Below the pieces are notes generated by a model. It was given only the letters and a program-made list of their open reading frames with translations. It had not been told where the DNA came from and searched no databases. The position numbers were made by a program, and so were the translations under genes. From Polyodon spathula (taxonomy: Eukaryota > Chordata > Actinopteri > Acipenseriformes > Polyodontidae), in NCBI RefSeq assembly GCF_017654505.1, contig NC_054559.1:19160792-19224791 (forward strand): a stretch of 64,000 bases of DNA, given 5' to 3'. Within the stretch, counting starts at the first letter, position 1. Each line of letters begins with the position of its first letter. This document shows positions 24,110-40,900 of this stretch, one piece after another.

Positions 24110-24180
24110 TCTGCTATGATTCCCGGGAAGCTCGCTAGAAGGGCATACGACCCACACAACATGATAGGGGCCTCAGTCAT
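24046..24180 (-). CDS. Upstream ORF overlapping the ticam1 start codon (44 codons)
   Basis: An ATG at 24180 (A at -3) opens 44 codons that run past the main ATG at 24109 in a different frame and stop at 24046. A five-codon ORF precedes it: its ATG lies just upstream and its TGA overlaps. Both sit in the predicted last 5' UTR segment, downstream of the acceptor at 24263-24264, so they should be in the mature mRNA if that splice is used. No peptide function is claimed. Confidence 0.45.
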   Translation of the reverse strand: MTEAPIMLCGSYALLASFPGIIAEWRTSRIVARPWRMHLRSCPM

Positions 24181-24261
24181 GCTTTCTCATTACTGGTGGA
24201 TGGATCAGAGCGTCCTTCTATGGAACTGGTCGCTTTCCTTGTTTTTTTTTCTTCCCTGAGA

Positions 24262-25050
24262 CCTGGAATTAAAAATATATATATACTTATGAGAGCGCCC
24301 ATGCTGCAACCTGGCATACCCACAAAGCATAACTAAAACGTTACCCAGAATGCAGTTGCTGGAATCAACACAAGGAAGTGAGCGACTTCCCTGCGCACAT
24401 GTGTGGAAAAAGTTAAACATGTTGTCTGACTTGCCAAAGCACTTCACAGTTGAAAATACTGAACACTACTCCTCCTACCAGGTACAACTACGCGTCTTAT
24501 GACTCATATTACGATACAATTTTTTAAATACCTGTATCTAATGTGATCCGCATATTTACATACTTCACGGCGTGCATATGGCAATTTATCACAACACCTT
24601 GCCCTTCTAAACTAACAAGGCTAAACAACTCAAGTCGACGTTCATTGCACCCTGCTTTAGATCAGACCTCCTGATTAACAACAGTGTAGCCAAACCGCTG
24701 TCTGTTACGATGTTTCCCTTAGCCAGGTAGAGCCTTAAACGCACCAACACAACAGAAGAAAAAAAAAAAAAAACAAGTTAACATAAAGAAATACAACACT
24801 GACCTGTAAAAGTGTTTTTAAGCACTCCGCTGCTCACTTACTGGACTTGCGTTTTGTTGTGCGATAATTCTACATACAACAATCCTTGCGTTCAGAGACA
24901 GGGGTAGAAACGAAACGATATATTCTGATATTATTCAAAATATTAGTTGATATTTCGGTGCATATATTCACGGTCGAGTCAGGGAGCCTTCTTCCTGAAA
25001 CAAGGAAGTGGAAATCTCCGCAAGAGACGTCAGACTCACTCAGTCACAAC
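24262..25050 (-). other. Probable ticam1 5' UTR exon, intron and promoter
   Basis: On the minus strand a donor CAG|GTCAGT (exon end 24804) and an acceptor TTCCAG (exon start 24262) define a plausible 541-base intron in the 5' UTR. Near the presumed first exon are a kB-like GGAGATTTCC (25010-25019 on the minus strand), an ETS-like CACTTCC and a STAT-like TTCAGGAA (24992-24999). Splice use and transcription start are inferred. Confidence 0.4.
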
Positions 25051-26451
25051 AAATGAACAGAAGACACCTAGCGGCCGTATCTTCTATTCCTCGTAGTTGT
25101 ATATTTTACAGTAGCTTAGCAACAATAACATAAAATAACAGCATCACTGCTTTGACAACATTGTTGTGCAAATTAAACGCTGACGTGTTCTGCTCATAAA
25201 AGGTACAACTCATTTCTGTTGCAACTGGGTTCGGTTTAGGTGGGCAAGACTGCACATCTGACATATTTGTTACACACATATTTGCACAGCCACACATACT
25301 ATTGCTTGTAAATCAGCTTCATTACCCGCAAGCAAATCGAGTCTGGAGCTGCCTGTTGCAGAGAGAAAGGGTTATCCTGAACTGACACCGAGGGTTAGTC
25401 TGTGGGCACATTATCTCCCCTTGAATCCCGCTCTTCATTCTGGCACTCTCTTATTCTCGGACAGTCGCCGGTGGTCGGTCGGGGCTGGGCTGTGCAATTA
25501 GTGCCTGTGTCTCATCAGAGCGGTTGACGCTGACTCTTGTCTGTCTGTCAGCTGCGGTCCCGGCGTTTTTTCAATCACGCTTTGTGCTCCTCGGCTCCGC
25601 TGGGTACGAGACGGACCCCTCTCCTCCAGCTGCCGTTCCGACAATAATCTTTATTTGAGCTTAATCAGGACTGCGGGGTGTTCCTGGACTCTGCATGGAG
25701 CTAATGAGCAGCAAACCATCAGCCAGCCACTAATGGCCTCCCGGTAGTTTTATAGTCTCCACTGACCCAGGACAGGACACTGTTCTGGTAGCAAACGCAT
25801 GACTCTAATGTGGTCCCTTGGAAAGTTTCCCATGGGATATTTGCATTTCCCCCCACTCCATGCTTTTGCCATGGCTGTATTATGGCTCGACCGTAGCTTG
25901 CCCCGGTTTGCCACGTTTATTAACACCATACCTCATTGCAAAAATAAGAGGTAGCATATTTTGCATTTGTGGGACACGTGTGTCCCTTTGTGCGTTAAAG
26001 GGTTAAAGAGCTATAGAGCTTCCGGTCCGCCACTGTTTAACCCAGTTGACCCCAGACAGAGTGCAATTCTGCGGCCATGTTTTTTTCTTCCACAAACACA
26101 GAAAGCGACGAGTTTGTTTAGTGACTCATTCCTTAACATTTAACAGCAAGCAGCAGAGACTTGCGCAACACACCGTTTCTGCCGCCCTTGCAATACAAAC
26201 ACTCTGCATGGGATTATACTTTTCGAGATGTGGCTCGAATCCCTTCAGCAAGCCCCTGCCCCCCGAGCTATACAATCACACAGGATGCACAAGCTGAACC
26301 TGCTTCCAGAGTTTGCATTCTGTCTTCACTGCTTCCCAAGGAAATGCACTGACAATGATTCACATCTTAAAAAAATCACATTGGTTAAGTAGTAGGGTTA
26401 AGGAATGCTTCCTCGGTTTTCTTTCTTTCTTTTTTACAAAAAAGAAAACGT

Positions 26452-26483
<32 letters not shown>

Positions 26484-26780
26484 GAAGGTTGTAGGGGGAG
26501 AGTAACTGTGAGGTAAACTTATAGTAGCTGAAGTCTGCTGAAACTTTTTTGTTTTAACTGTAAGTGCATGTTCAGTCTCGGATTGCTGTAATTATAGCGC
26601 AACTGCGATTTAAAATCACTGTACTGTAATTGCATTGCCTCTCTGGATTGAGATAACTGTAATTGTAAATGCAGTTTTAGAGTACTCTACTTGTATTTGA
26701 AATAACGACAGCTATTAGAACACTGTAATAGTTCACTTCCAGTATCTCGATTCCATATGGTTTGAATTATAGAGCACACT

Positions 26781-26782
<2 letters not shown>

Positions 26783-26848
<66 letters not shown>
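26783..26848. repeat. (AT)33 microsatellite
   Basis: 66 bp of uninterrupted AT dinucleotides between unique flanks. Confidence 0.97.
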
Positions 26849-26852
<4 letters not shown>

Positions 26853-27094
26853 CGTCTCCCCGGACCTTGTTACAGATATGGGTTGTTGAAAGCCAATGAA
26901 CAAAACTGTAGTGTTGCTATATTAATAGAATAAGAAATACATTCATTTGGGATAGATTGTGACAGGGTTTCTACCAGCATGCAATACGCAACTTTTAATG
27001 CTACCAAATCTTTAACAGGGCACAACTTACATTACCTTTTTAAAAAAGTCGCTTGTTGTTGGCAGTTTTGTAAGATTAACAGCTGTATTTACCT

Positions 27095-27095
<1 letters not shown>

Positions 27096-27147
<52 letters not shown>
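27096..27147. repeat. (AAT)n microsatellite
   Basis: About 17 uninterrupted AAT trinucleotide units. Confidence 0.97.
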
Positions 27148-27148
<1 letters not shown>

Positions 27149-27912
27149 TATTATTTTAAAAAATTATTTTACTTGGAGTTATTTTAACCAATCTGATGAT
27201 AACCTTGGCTGCATTTTACTTTTAAAAGAAAGCACTCAAGCTTTTTTATTGAACTCATATTACCATACCATTTTTTAAATGTATATACAGTGGTATCATT
27301 TTGGTGCCCGGTTAAACATACCCAACTTGGCTCTTATGACAAAGACCGGCAGCAACAGCTGGGTAGAAGTTGAAATGATCAGGACCCAGAGAGAGGAGGG
27401 AAGAAGCAACGCTTCTTTAGAAGTTATGTATCATTGAGAGTGGTTTTCACTTCCAGCTGTTGAGGTATCTGTAGCAGCAGCTGCCTTGTGCAGACAGGCT
27501 TCCTGTCTACAGTGAAGACTCGTTTCTGGGTACATAAACAAACAGGGCTGTCAACAAGGTCTGCTTTGTCATAAAATAATAGTGCAATGATAGGCTATGG
27601 CGAAAAAAACAAAACACACACACATGCCATTGTGTTTTACCGTACCAAGACGGAGCAGAACAGATTTTTGTCATGAAGTCTATTCATGCCGTTTGAATGT
27701 ACAGTTATTGGAATCATGCTAATAATGATGCTGTCGCGTTAATGATTTTTTTTGTTCAGTTTTTTTTTTTTTTTTTTTTTCTTTTTAGGTGCTGATGCTT
27801 TCAGTAGATAACGTGGGCGGGTTTTTTTTAAATTGGCAACAGCACCTCCCGCCAAATGTAGGCTACAGCAGACTGTTCAGCACCACAACACGCTCAGGCT
27901 ACTTTGGCGCTA

Positions 27913-27960
27913 AAAAAAAAAAAAAAAAACACAAAAAAAAAAAAAAAAAAAAAACAAAAA
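27913..27960. repeat. A-rich tract
   Basis: Nearly pure A over about 48 bp with two C interruptions. The Lys-rich and Phe-rich reading frames here are artefacts. Confidence 0.9.
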
Positions 27961-28599
27961 ACATCGCGCGCCGCACAGCCACGGAACAGCTTTAAAAATA
28001 GAAACACGTTATTGCTTTTTTTAGGGGTGGGACGCTTATTTCTAATAGGCTCTGTGTTAAATCCCCACCCTTTCATAAAAGATGTACAGAGCACAAATTC
28101 TTATCGAGCGAGAGCAGTGGGTTAATGTATGTGGCGTTTGGCCAACTCGCAAACCCAAAACATGCTGGCTTTGCCGGAGGCATCTTTTGTGCGCATTATA
28201 GCAACCGACTCCAGCAGTAAAAGACAGGTTGCGTTGTATAGAGTAAGTAAAGTTTAAGCAGGTAAAATAGAAAAAAAAAAAAAGTAAAAAAAAAAACATA
28301 ATGAAATATTTATTAATCATTATTACTAATAATATTAATTAATAATTATTATAATCATACGCTTTAAGATGCTAAAACGGTATAATCCAATTATATTGTA
28401 GATTGGTCACAGTTTCACGTGATAAATCAATGATTCGCAATTGATTTTAATCTTTATAACTAGTGTACAATTACTGTATTTCTATATACATAGACCTAGA
28501 CATTGCATTAATAAAATTAAACCGTAATGTAAAATGTTTAAACACTGATTTCATACATCGACATCCTCCCTTCACTCAAGTATAATTAATTTGCATATT

Positions 28600-28877
28600 C
28601 TCGCGCGGGGACACTTGGAAGCCGGCCTGCGGGCGCGAGACCAAAGTTTCGCGGGCTGAAAAGGCACCGCCTTCCCGATGTAGAGCGACAAGTACGCAGT
28701 CCAATCGGAACTCAGATGTCGATATCGGGTGTCCAATGAGACGGCAGGCTGGGCGGGGCGAAGCGCGGTTGAAGAATCTCATTGATTTCGAGCAGCGCCA
28801 GTTTTAGATCGGATTTTTACGGGAAACCGTGTGGAAGTGTTTTATTTGTGAATACCTGGAGGCGTTTAAAACAAGGT
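28600..28877 (+). promoter_or_regulatory. uhrf1 CpG-rich promoter and probable first exon
   Basis: A locally CpG-dense segment in AT-rich surroundings. It holds an E2F-like TTTCGCGGG (28647-28655), CCAAT boxes at 28701-28705 and 28733-28737, and a GC box GGGCGGGGC (28751-28759). This is the usual arrangement of G1/S-activated promoters, in keeping with UHRF1 expression in dividing cells. A likely non-coding first exon ends at an AACAAG|GTAAAA donor near 28875 and would splice to an acceptor just before 29649. Confidence 0.55.
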
Positions 28878-29184
28878 AAAAAAAAAACAAAAAAAAACGA
28901 AAGAAATAATAATAACAAAAAAAAAAAAAAATGATATGATTTACCCTAATTTTTTTTTTTTTTAATGAAAAGTTGTTTTGGGGAATTCAAAACAGTTGAC
29001 GAGCTGCAGTTAGTAACTCAAGTAGAATCCGACTCGTGTTTTCTTTAAACTGTCATTAATTACCTCAGTAATTAAGAAGCATCAGTCTAATTATGTCGGC
29101 AGTTAAACGAAGTGATCTCTGAAAGAAAACGTTTCTTTTGTGTCACGTTTAAAACCCCGCGTATTGACCGGAAACGCAACTTAA

Positions 29185-29214
29185 AAACAAACAAACAAAC
29201 AAACAAACAAACAA
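29185..29214. repeat. (CAAA)n microsatellite
   Basis: About seven CAAA/AAAC tetranucleotide units in the predicted 5' UTR intron of uhrf1. Confidence 0.9.
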
Positions 29215-29653
29215 AGTCAAACTCTTTCTCTTTTCTCTTTCTCTGTGTAGTAGGTGTACATGGTTCACAAATATCCCGGGTTGTATTTGTTTTGTTAGCT
29301 AAGGACCGGTGCTTTTTGCTGTCACTTTATTAAATCGAAATGTTGGTCATTTTGCACTTTGTGTTCAACGTCGTTTTCGCTACATCGGTCTTGTCAAGAA
29401 TAAGATACAGCTGTGCAGTAAAATAAGCTGTACAATTGTGCAGGCGTTTACTGTAAATTACAGCTTTCACAAGTTGAGTAGTACTGTATGGATACAAAAT
29501 GGTGGACACCTTTTATTATAGCAAGTGTTATGAAGTTGGGTTCCCTTCTCCACAACAAGTCGGTGCTTCTCCTGGACTACTCGGATCAACGACCTGACAA
29601 CTGGGAAAAAAAATATATATATATATATCTATGTACTTTTCTTCCAAGGAAAC

Positions 29654-35333
<5,680 letters not shown>

Positions 35334-35887
35334 CAACTTCTCCACTCTGTCATAGAAATGACAAAGGGGGAGGGGGGGAGATTTTATGAACTGAAATAAC
35401 GATTGGAATTTTCAAACTAAAACTACACACCTTCAGTACCTTCATGTTGGTGTGTGTCAAGTATATAGTTGTGAAATGCAGCTGCTTTTTCTCTCTCCTT
35501 CCTTCCCAAGATTTGTTTCCTTCATTCAGAATGTAAATATGTTGCAGTTTAACTTTGTGGACAGTGGTTACAGATGTTTAGTGTTACTTTATTTGCAAAC
35601 TTGCTTAATAAATGGGTGTCTGTGAAAGGGGGCACAGTAGAGGTGAAAAGTCATTGCAGCAGGGGATAGTGTGCAGGAACAAAAATACAAAACGCACAAT
35701 GACAACCTTGTTGCTCAGTCACTGCAACACAATTTGTACATTAGTTTTTATAGGAACTCAATAGCAGCCAGGTTGCAGTGATTTCAAAAGTAAAGTTTTG
35801 GAATGCTACCTCAAGCAGCCCTTCCTGTTATCTCTGGGCAAACTTAGAATGGAAGTCTATTCTAGCTTGCGATATATAAAAAAGCAA

Positions 35888-35925
<38 letters not shown>

Positions 35926-36521
35926 GTGAAGCCCTTAAGTGCCTTTTTATAAGAGATGTGCCCCCCATTCTAGTACTGAATTGTTCATTTAAACCTGCTT
36001 TTATGAGAAGAGGGTGTTTATAGCTCTGCTAGTTACTTGCATTGTTTTGGTTTTGCAGTGACTCCTCACTTGAGTTTTTTTGCCCTTTGGTGTCTTGTAT
36101 ACATTGCATCTTGGTATCATTTTTTTATTTAATGTAATAGTCATGGTGCAACAACGTGTGCCTCTTCTGTTTTACCATCAGAGCCAGTGTAAAAATATAC
36201 TTTTTGTGCTGAAATGTACATTTTGCAAAATAAAATGGGTAACTAAGTTGTGCTCAGTTTCTTTTCTTCTGTAAGTCAGTAACATTTGCAATTGTATACC
36301 TCGACACATCCATTCAGCATACTGGACAGTGTATATGCGTAGTGCTTGTGTTGGCAAATCGTTGACTAATTGTTGTTTTAAGTTTTTTTTTTTTTTGTTT
36401 GCCAATTCCTACTCTCAATGTGCAAGGTTCTGAATTATGAAATAGTTTATTTGATTTGGACTTTCACTTACAGCGACATGTATTTGACTTCATGTGTATG
36501 ATTTTATTTTTTATTAATAAA
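35334..36521 (+). other. uhrf1 3' UTR with alternative polyadenylation signals
   Basis: AATAAA hexamers lie at about 35607, at 36229-36234 and at 36516-36521, suggesting 3' UTRs of about 0.3, 0.9 or 1.2 kb. A run of about 30 A bases interrupts the region near 35891-35920. Which end is used is not known. Confidence 0.45.
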
Positions 36522-37640
36522 ATGTTGTATTAATGTTTAACTTTTACTTCCCATTGCTGCCTCCTATTTTTGGTGTGTTGTGTTTTTATTTATTTTATTT
36601 TTATCTGGTGAGTTTGAGAAGTTAAATCTTTTTCAGTTGAGGTTCCAGTGGTAGGTTTGAGTTTCTTTCATATATACACTCCTAGCACATAGCAGTCCTA
36701 CCCAAGTCTTGTTACTGCAAGGTGTTTGTACAGAGGGATAGATTGATATGTAGAGCTGTTTTCACATTAGCAATATGGTGAATGGACTGATACGGATGGC
36801 CCAATTAACTGTGAACACTAGGCGCCATTGGGTTTAATTGAACTGCAAGGAACAGCCTCTAACTGTAAAGCTATGTAAATCAGCGTTTATAAACGAGGAT
36901 AATCGATACTCGAAGCTGTACATTTTGCATTGAAATCGCGTATTAATGGCGAGAAACTGTGTAGGGTTTCTTATGTCTTGATAGGGCGAGATGTTTCTTT
37001 GTCTACCGATGCATGTGCCGGTGAATGCTTTTCACTGACCAATAATATGAAACCTGGTTCTTCTGCTGGAGGTCTCGGACCACACCTCTGCGAGATTTCA
37101 ACCAGCATGTGCCAGTCCGGACTCTCGCTGCTGGTTGGGATTAACTGCATGCACTCGCTTGCATTGCGACCGAACGTGATCGAAACACCAAAAAAGGCGG
37201 AGTTTGAAAAATGGAAACGAAACCCCACGAAGGACGGACTGACTGACGGACTGACAGTCGAGCGAGCCTGTGAATTTAGAGAAATGACCGGAACACACGC
37301 CCTTCATTGCTGAAACTGGTCTCATAAATGATAATGTGCACTGGTGCTTGCCAAACCCATTGCATGCCAACAAAACAAAACAAAAACGCTAGAAGGGTTG
37401 CAAATAAATGGAAAATCTGCTTCCCTTGTCTCTGAAATAAAGGCTTCAAAAGTAAACTTAGGCGCCACTGTGCCTCTAAAATGCATGGCAAAGTGGTCAC
37501 TTTGGAGCAGTAAGAGCCAACATGGCACACGTAGCAGTGCAGTTTCATACCACGCTCGGTTCTGCAAGGCTCGGTTCTGATGGACCGACGAGAAGGAAGC
37601 ATGGAAACTCTTTAATGTTGCGGAAGGGGATCTCAGCAAC
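36522..37640. other. Intergenic stretch between uhrf1 and kdm4b
   Basis: The longest open frames here (127 residues at 36930-37313 and shorter minus-strand ones) have no recognisable domain or splice structure. I see no gene. Confidence 0.5.
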
Positions 37641-37905
37641 TCCTAGTGGCCAATGAAAGCCTGTGTTCACATGTCAATTACTTCGCTTCTAGCTCATCAG
37701 TGGTTACCCCACCTGCCAACTAAAGAATCTATCCAATAACGCATCAGCACCGCGGTGGGCGTTAGCCAGCGCTGACACGGTCCAATCAAGCGAGGGAATG
37801 GCTCGTGTGGGCGTGACCCGGTGCGCTCGCTGGTAAACTGGCCGATAATCGTTCGGCCGGGGGTGTAAAGGGAAAGAGAAACCGAGCAAAATAAAGAAAG
37901 AAAAG
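37641..37905 (+). promoter_or_regulatory. Probable kdm4b promoter with three CCAAT boxes
   Basis: CCAAT at about 37650, 37733 and 37782 in a GC- and CpG-rich patch that ends in a purine-rich 5' leader before the ATG at 37906. The transcription start is probably near 37850-37880. It is assigned to kdm4b because the only plausible downstream plus-strand gene starts at 45.8 kb. Confidence 0.45.
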
Positions 37906-40900
37906 ATGGGAGACGACCGGAGCAAAGTGGGAGGTTAGTGTAACCCGCGTCGTTATGTGCTGTTCGGAGAGCGCTGCTCAAACAAACAAACAAACAAACA
38001 AACAAACAAAAAGGGAACAGCAATGCAAACATTTGTTTTTTTTTATCGGTCGCGGTGTTGTTGTGTTGACTTTTTTTTATCGGAAGGATGGGGGGGGGTT
38101 AGAAATTTCAGACAAAAAAAAAAAAAAAAAAAAACTTGTGCCATTTGGAGAGCCATAGGAAATGTTGCAGTAATTATTGTGTCTGTTTTGTTTGAGCACG
38201 GGTATTAACTACAGTATGCAAATCCGCCACTGCCAGTAAGGTTATCTGAGGCATGGATTGCACAGGGGGTATTAGGACTGCTGACATGTAATAATCATCC
38301 ATACAGAAACGGGGTGATTGTTCTGCTAACACACGCCTATTCTGAGCGTATTGGCTCCGTGTTGTGCTCTGCACGGGTTAATAATATATCGAGTTAGCCA
38401 AACATGTTTGCGTACGGTAACTATTGCTTATTATTGTCTTATTTGGTTGCAACCGTGTATCCAGTGTAATGCAAACTACCCCATGCCTAGGCAGGTCATT
38501 GTACATGTAAATACAATGTGTTGCTGGTTGGCACTAGCCAAGAAAAGGAGCATGCTTTTTTTTTTTTTGACCTGTGAAAGTATTGTAGCCGTATATCGGT
38601 GGTATTATTATTATTATTATTTTAATGTCTTGTTTCAATATCTCTTGTTAATGAAATATAACATACATTTGTAGATAGTACAGCATGCGCCTGACTGACA
38701 TTTCTTGCATGCAGAGGTGCACGTCTACACTAGTGGTTGCATTTAATTATTCGACGCCGCGATAGTTAAGTTAAATGAGGCCCCTGTTCATTTATTTAAA
38801 AAAGATCTATATCGTGGAGTAATATCAGTATTTTTAAACATTTTTATAATCGTTTTTTTTTTTTTTTTAATAGGTACTATATGCTATTCGAGCCTGTTGT
38901 TTGTGTGTTGATCAGTAATTTTTATGATGTGTGTTTTGTTAAAATGTGTGCTAACATGTCTTTGACATGTACAGTGCCTGCAGGCGTGCCCGGATCTCTA
39001 TAGTACTATACTTTAAACATCTTATGGCGTTGATAACATGCATTGAATTGTGCATAACATAGGGGCAGCTTTCTGGTGTGTGACCATGGTTACATTTGAC
39101 TGAATCACTGTTTATATACAGCCATGTAATGCAAATATTTTTTAATATTGTAAATCTATATCAGGGTTGATACTACCCCTGGTGCGTTAATTCAGTTGTT
39201 GCAGCATGTTGCAGGTAGTTACTGTGAAAGCAGGGATGCAAAATGTAACATTTCTCTGGGTTTACAAAGTAGGCACTGTTATGAAGCCTTGAGATGCATC
39301 CCACAAATCCTGCTTTTTGTTCTCTCAACTTATTACTGTCACCTGGCATTCCTGCATCCAAAAACCACACAGTGCTCTCAGCTCAATGTGCTGTAGCCAT
39401 ATGCAGGTTTTGTGTTGAGTGGCATTGGTGGGAAAGCACACATGTTAGTAAAGGGCGGCGCGTTTTCAAATCTAAACCTAGCTGGCATTTTGAAGACAAT
39501 TGGCATCCTATTGGAAGTGAATTGATTTTTGTTTTGTTGCTGAATAATTCTGCATTATGTTGGAATACAAAGCAATGCTAACACAGTTTTGCCATTTCTT
39601 TAAGTGCATATACCCTAATATTTGTTCTGCAGGCCAATTTTTCTATACAAAAAAAAATTGCAATTTGGGCTACCTGACTATTGTGAATATTGAGCAACGT
39701 GTGCGACACAGGGTAGTAAATGGGAGTGGTTAAACTTTGACGCAGTGGATAGATGTTCTTGTCTTTTGACCATTGTGCAGTCAGGTGGTCAGGCTCAAGT
39801 TTAAGCAGCCAGGCTGAATTAGAGCCACGTGACTGTCCAGTTCAGAGCCTCGAACCTCATACCCTCCAGCTGAATCGACTTCTCCGGTACCGTACCGGAT
39901 CCTCGCAGCTTGATCGTGTGAACCAGATTCTGAAATCCGCTCTCTGTGGAGTATGCTGACAGTGACTCTGCTTCGCTGTGATATTATAACCCGTGAAAAA
40001 CAGGCGTGCTTTAAAACAGGCCTCATGCTCTTCTATGAAATCTTACTAGAATTTGAAGAATATACAGTAGTACTGCCAAAAAAAAAAAACTATAGTAAAA
40101 TCACCATCAAGGTAAATCTATGATCTCGATAAACTAACCTCCCCACTCTAAAATACACACTGATCAGTTCTGAAAAATATATAATGCAACATGCCTGCCT
40201 GGAGCTGTGTTTTATAATGTATCGTTTTTATAGTTTAAAAACCAAACTATCTTATTTGCACTAGCCTTATTATTATTATTGTTAACATCAGTAGTATCCT
40301 CACTACTGTACCCATTTTTCTTTGCTGTAGGTTGGAGGGTATGGGGCATGTTCCAGAAGCTTGCAGTAGGTAATTAAGGAGAGTCCAAGGTTTTGAATTG
40401 TGTAATAATAATTCTGCATATGATGAGTGAACTGAAATATGCCATTTATAATTACCTACTGCTGAGGGTAATAACTTGGCATGCATTACATGACAAACCG
40501 GTGTCCCTTTCCAACTTAAACTCTTATCAGGAATTTTAAACTTACAGGACTTTCTGGTTTCTCCCAAATTGAGGTCGCAGGAGGCAAACTCGAGCTTATC
40601 TTTGGGAGCACTGCAGGTTAAAGTTGCAGCAAGCGACCACCACAAATCCTCAACGCAGATTCCCTTCTCCGCCGTGTATAATGGAATAGTAGCCGTCTCC
40701 AATAAGTAGTGTACTGTGAAATAACAACAGTAAGCTGTATCAGTGACCCTAATATTGCATACACCTGCATGTTGAGGGTAAATGAGGGCAGGAACAGATG
40801 GTTTTGGAACCTCTTTTCCACTGAGCTACAATGAGAACTCATTCTAGTAATCCGGCGTGTGTCCGTCCTAAACGTTTGTCCGCCATGATCAAGCTCTTCA

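Larger units (their letters stand above)
25051..28576. other. Gene-free region between ticam1 and uhrf1
   Basis: No recognisable exon. It contains (AT)n at 26783-26848, (AAT)n at 27096-27147, long T runs at 26453-26482 and 27760-27780, and an A-rich block at 27913-27960. In human, PLIN3 and ARRDC5 lie between TICAM1 and UHRF1; neither was recognised here. Confidence 0.55.

Noticed and set aside
24110..24157. 16-residue N-terminal extension of ticam1
   Set aside because: The frame is open, but its first codon is GTG, not ATG. The family N-terminus aligns from the ATG at 24109, which has a good context.
36930..37313. 127-residue frame between uhrf1 and kdm4b
   Set aside because: No domain, no splice sites and no similarity recognised; its length is within chance expectation for this much sequence.
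40247..40702. 151-residue minus-strand frame in presumed kdm4b intron 1
   Set aside because: No known domain or coding bias; the length is compatible with chance in a 64-kb window.
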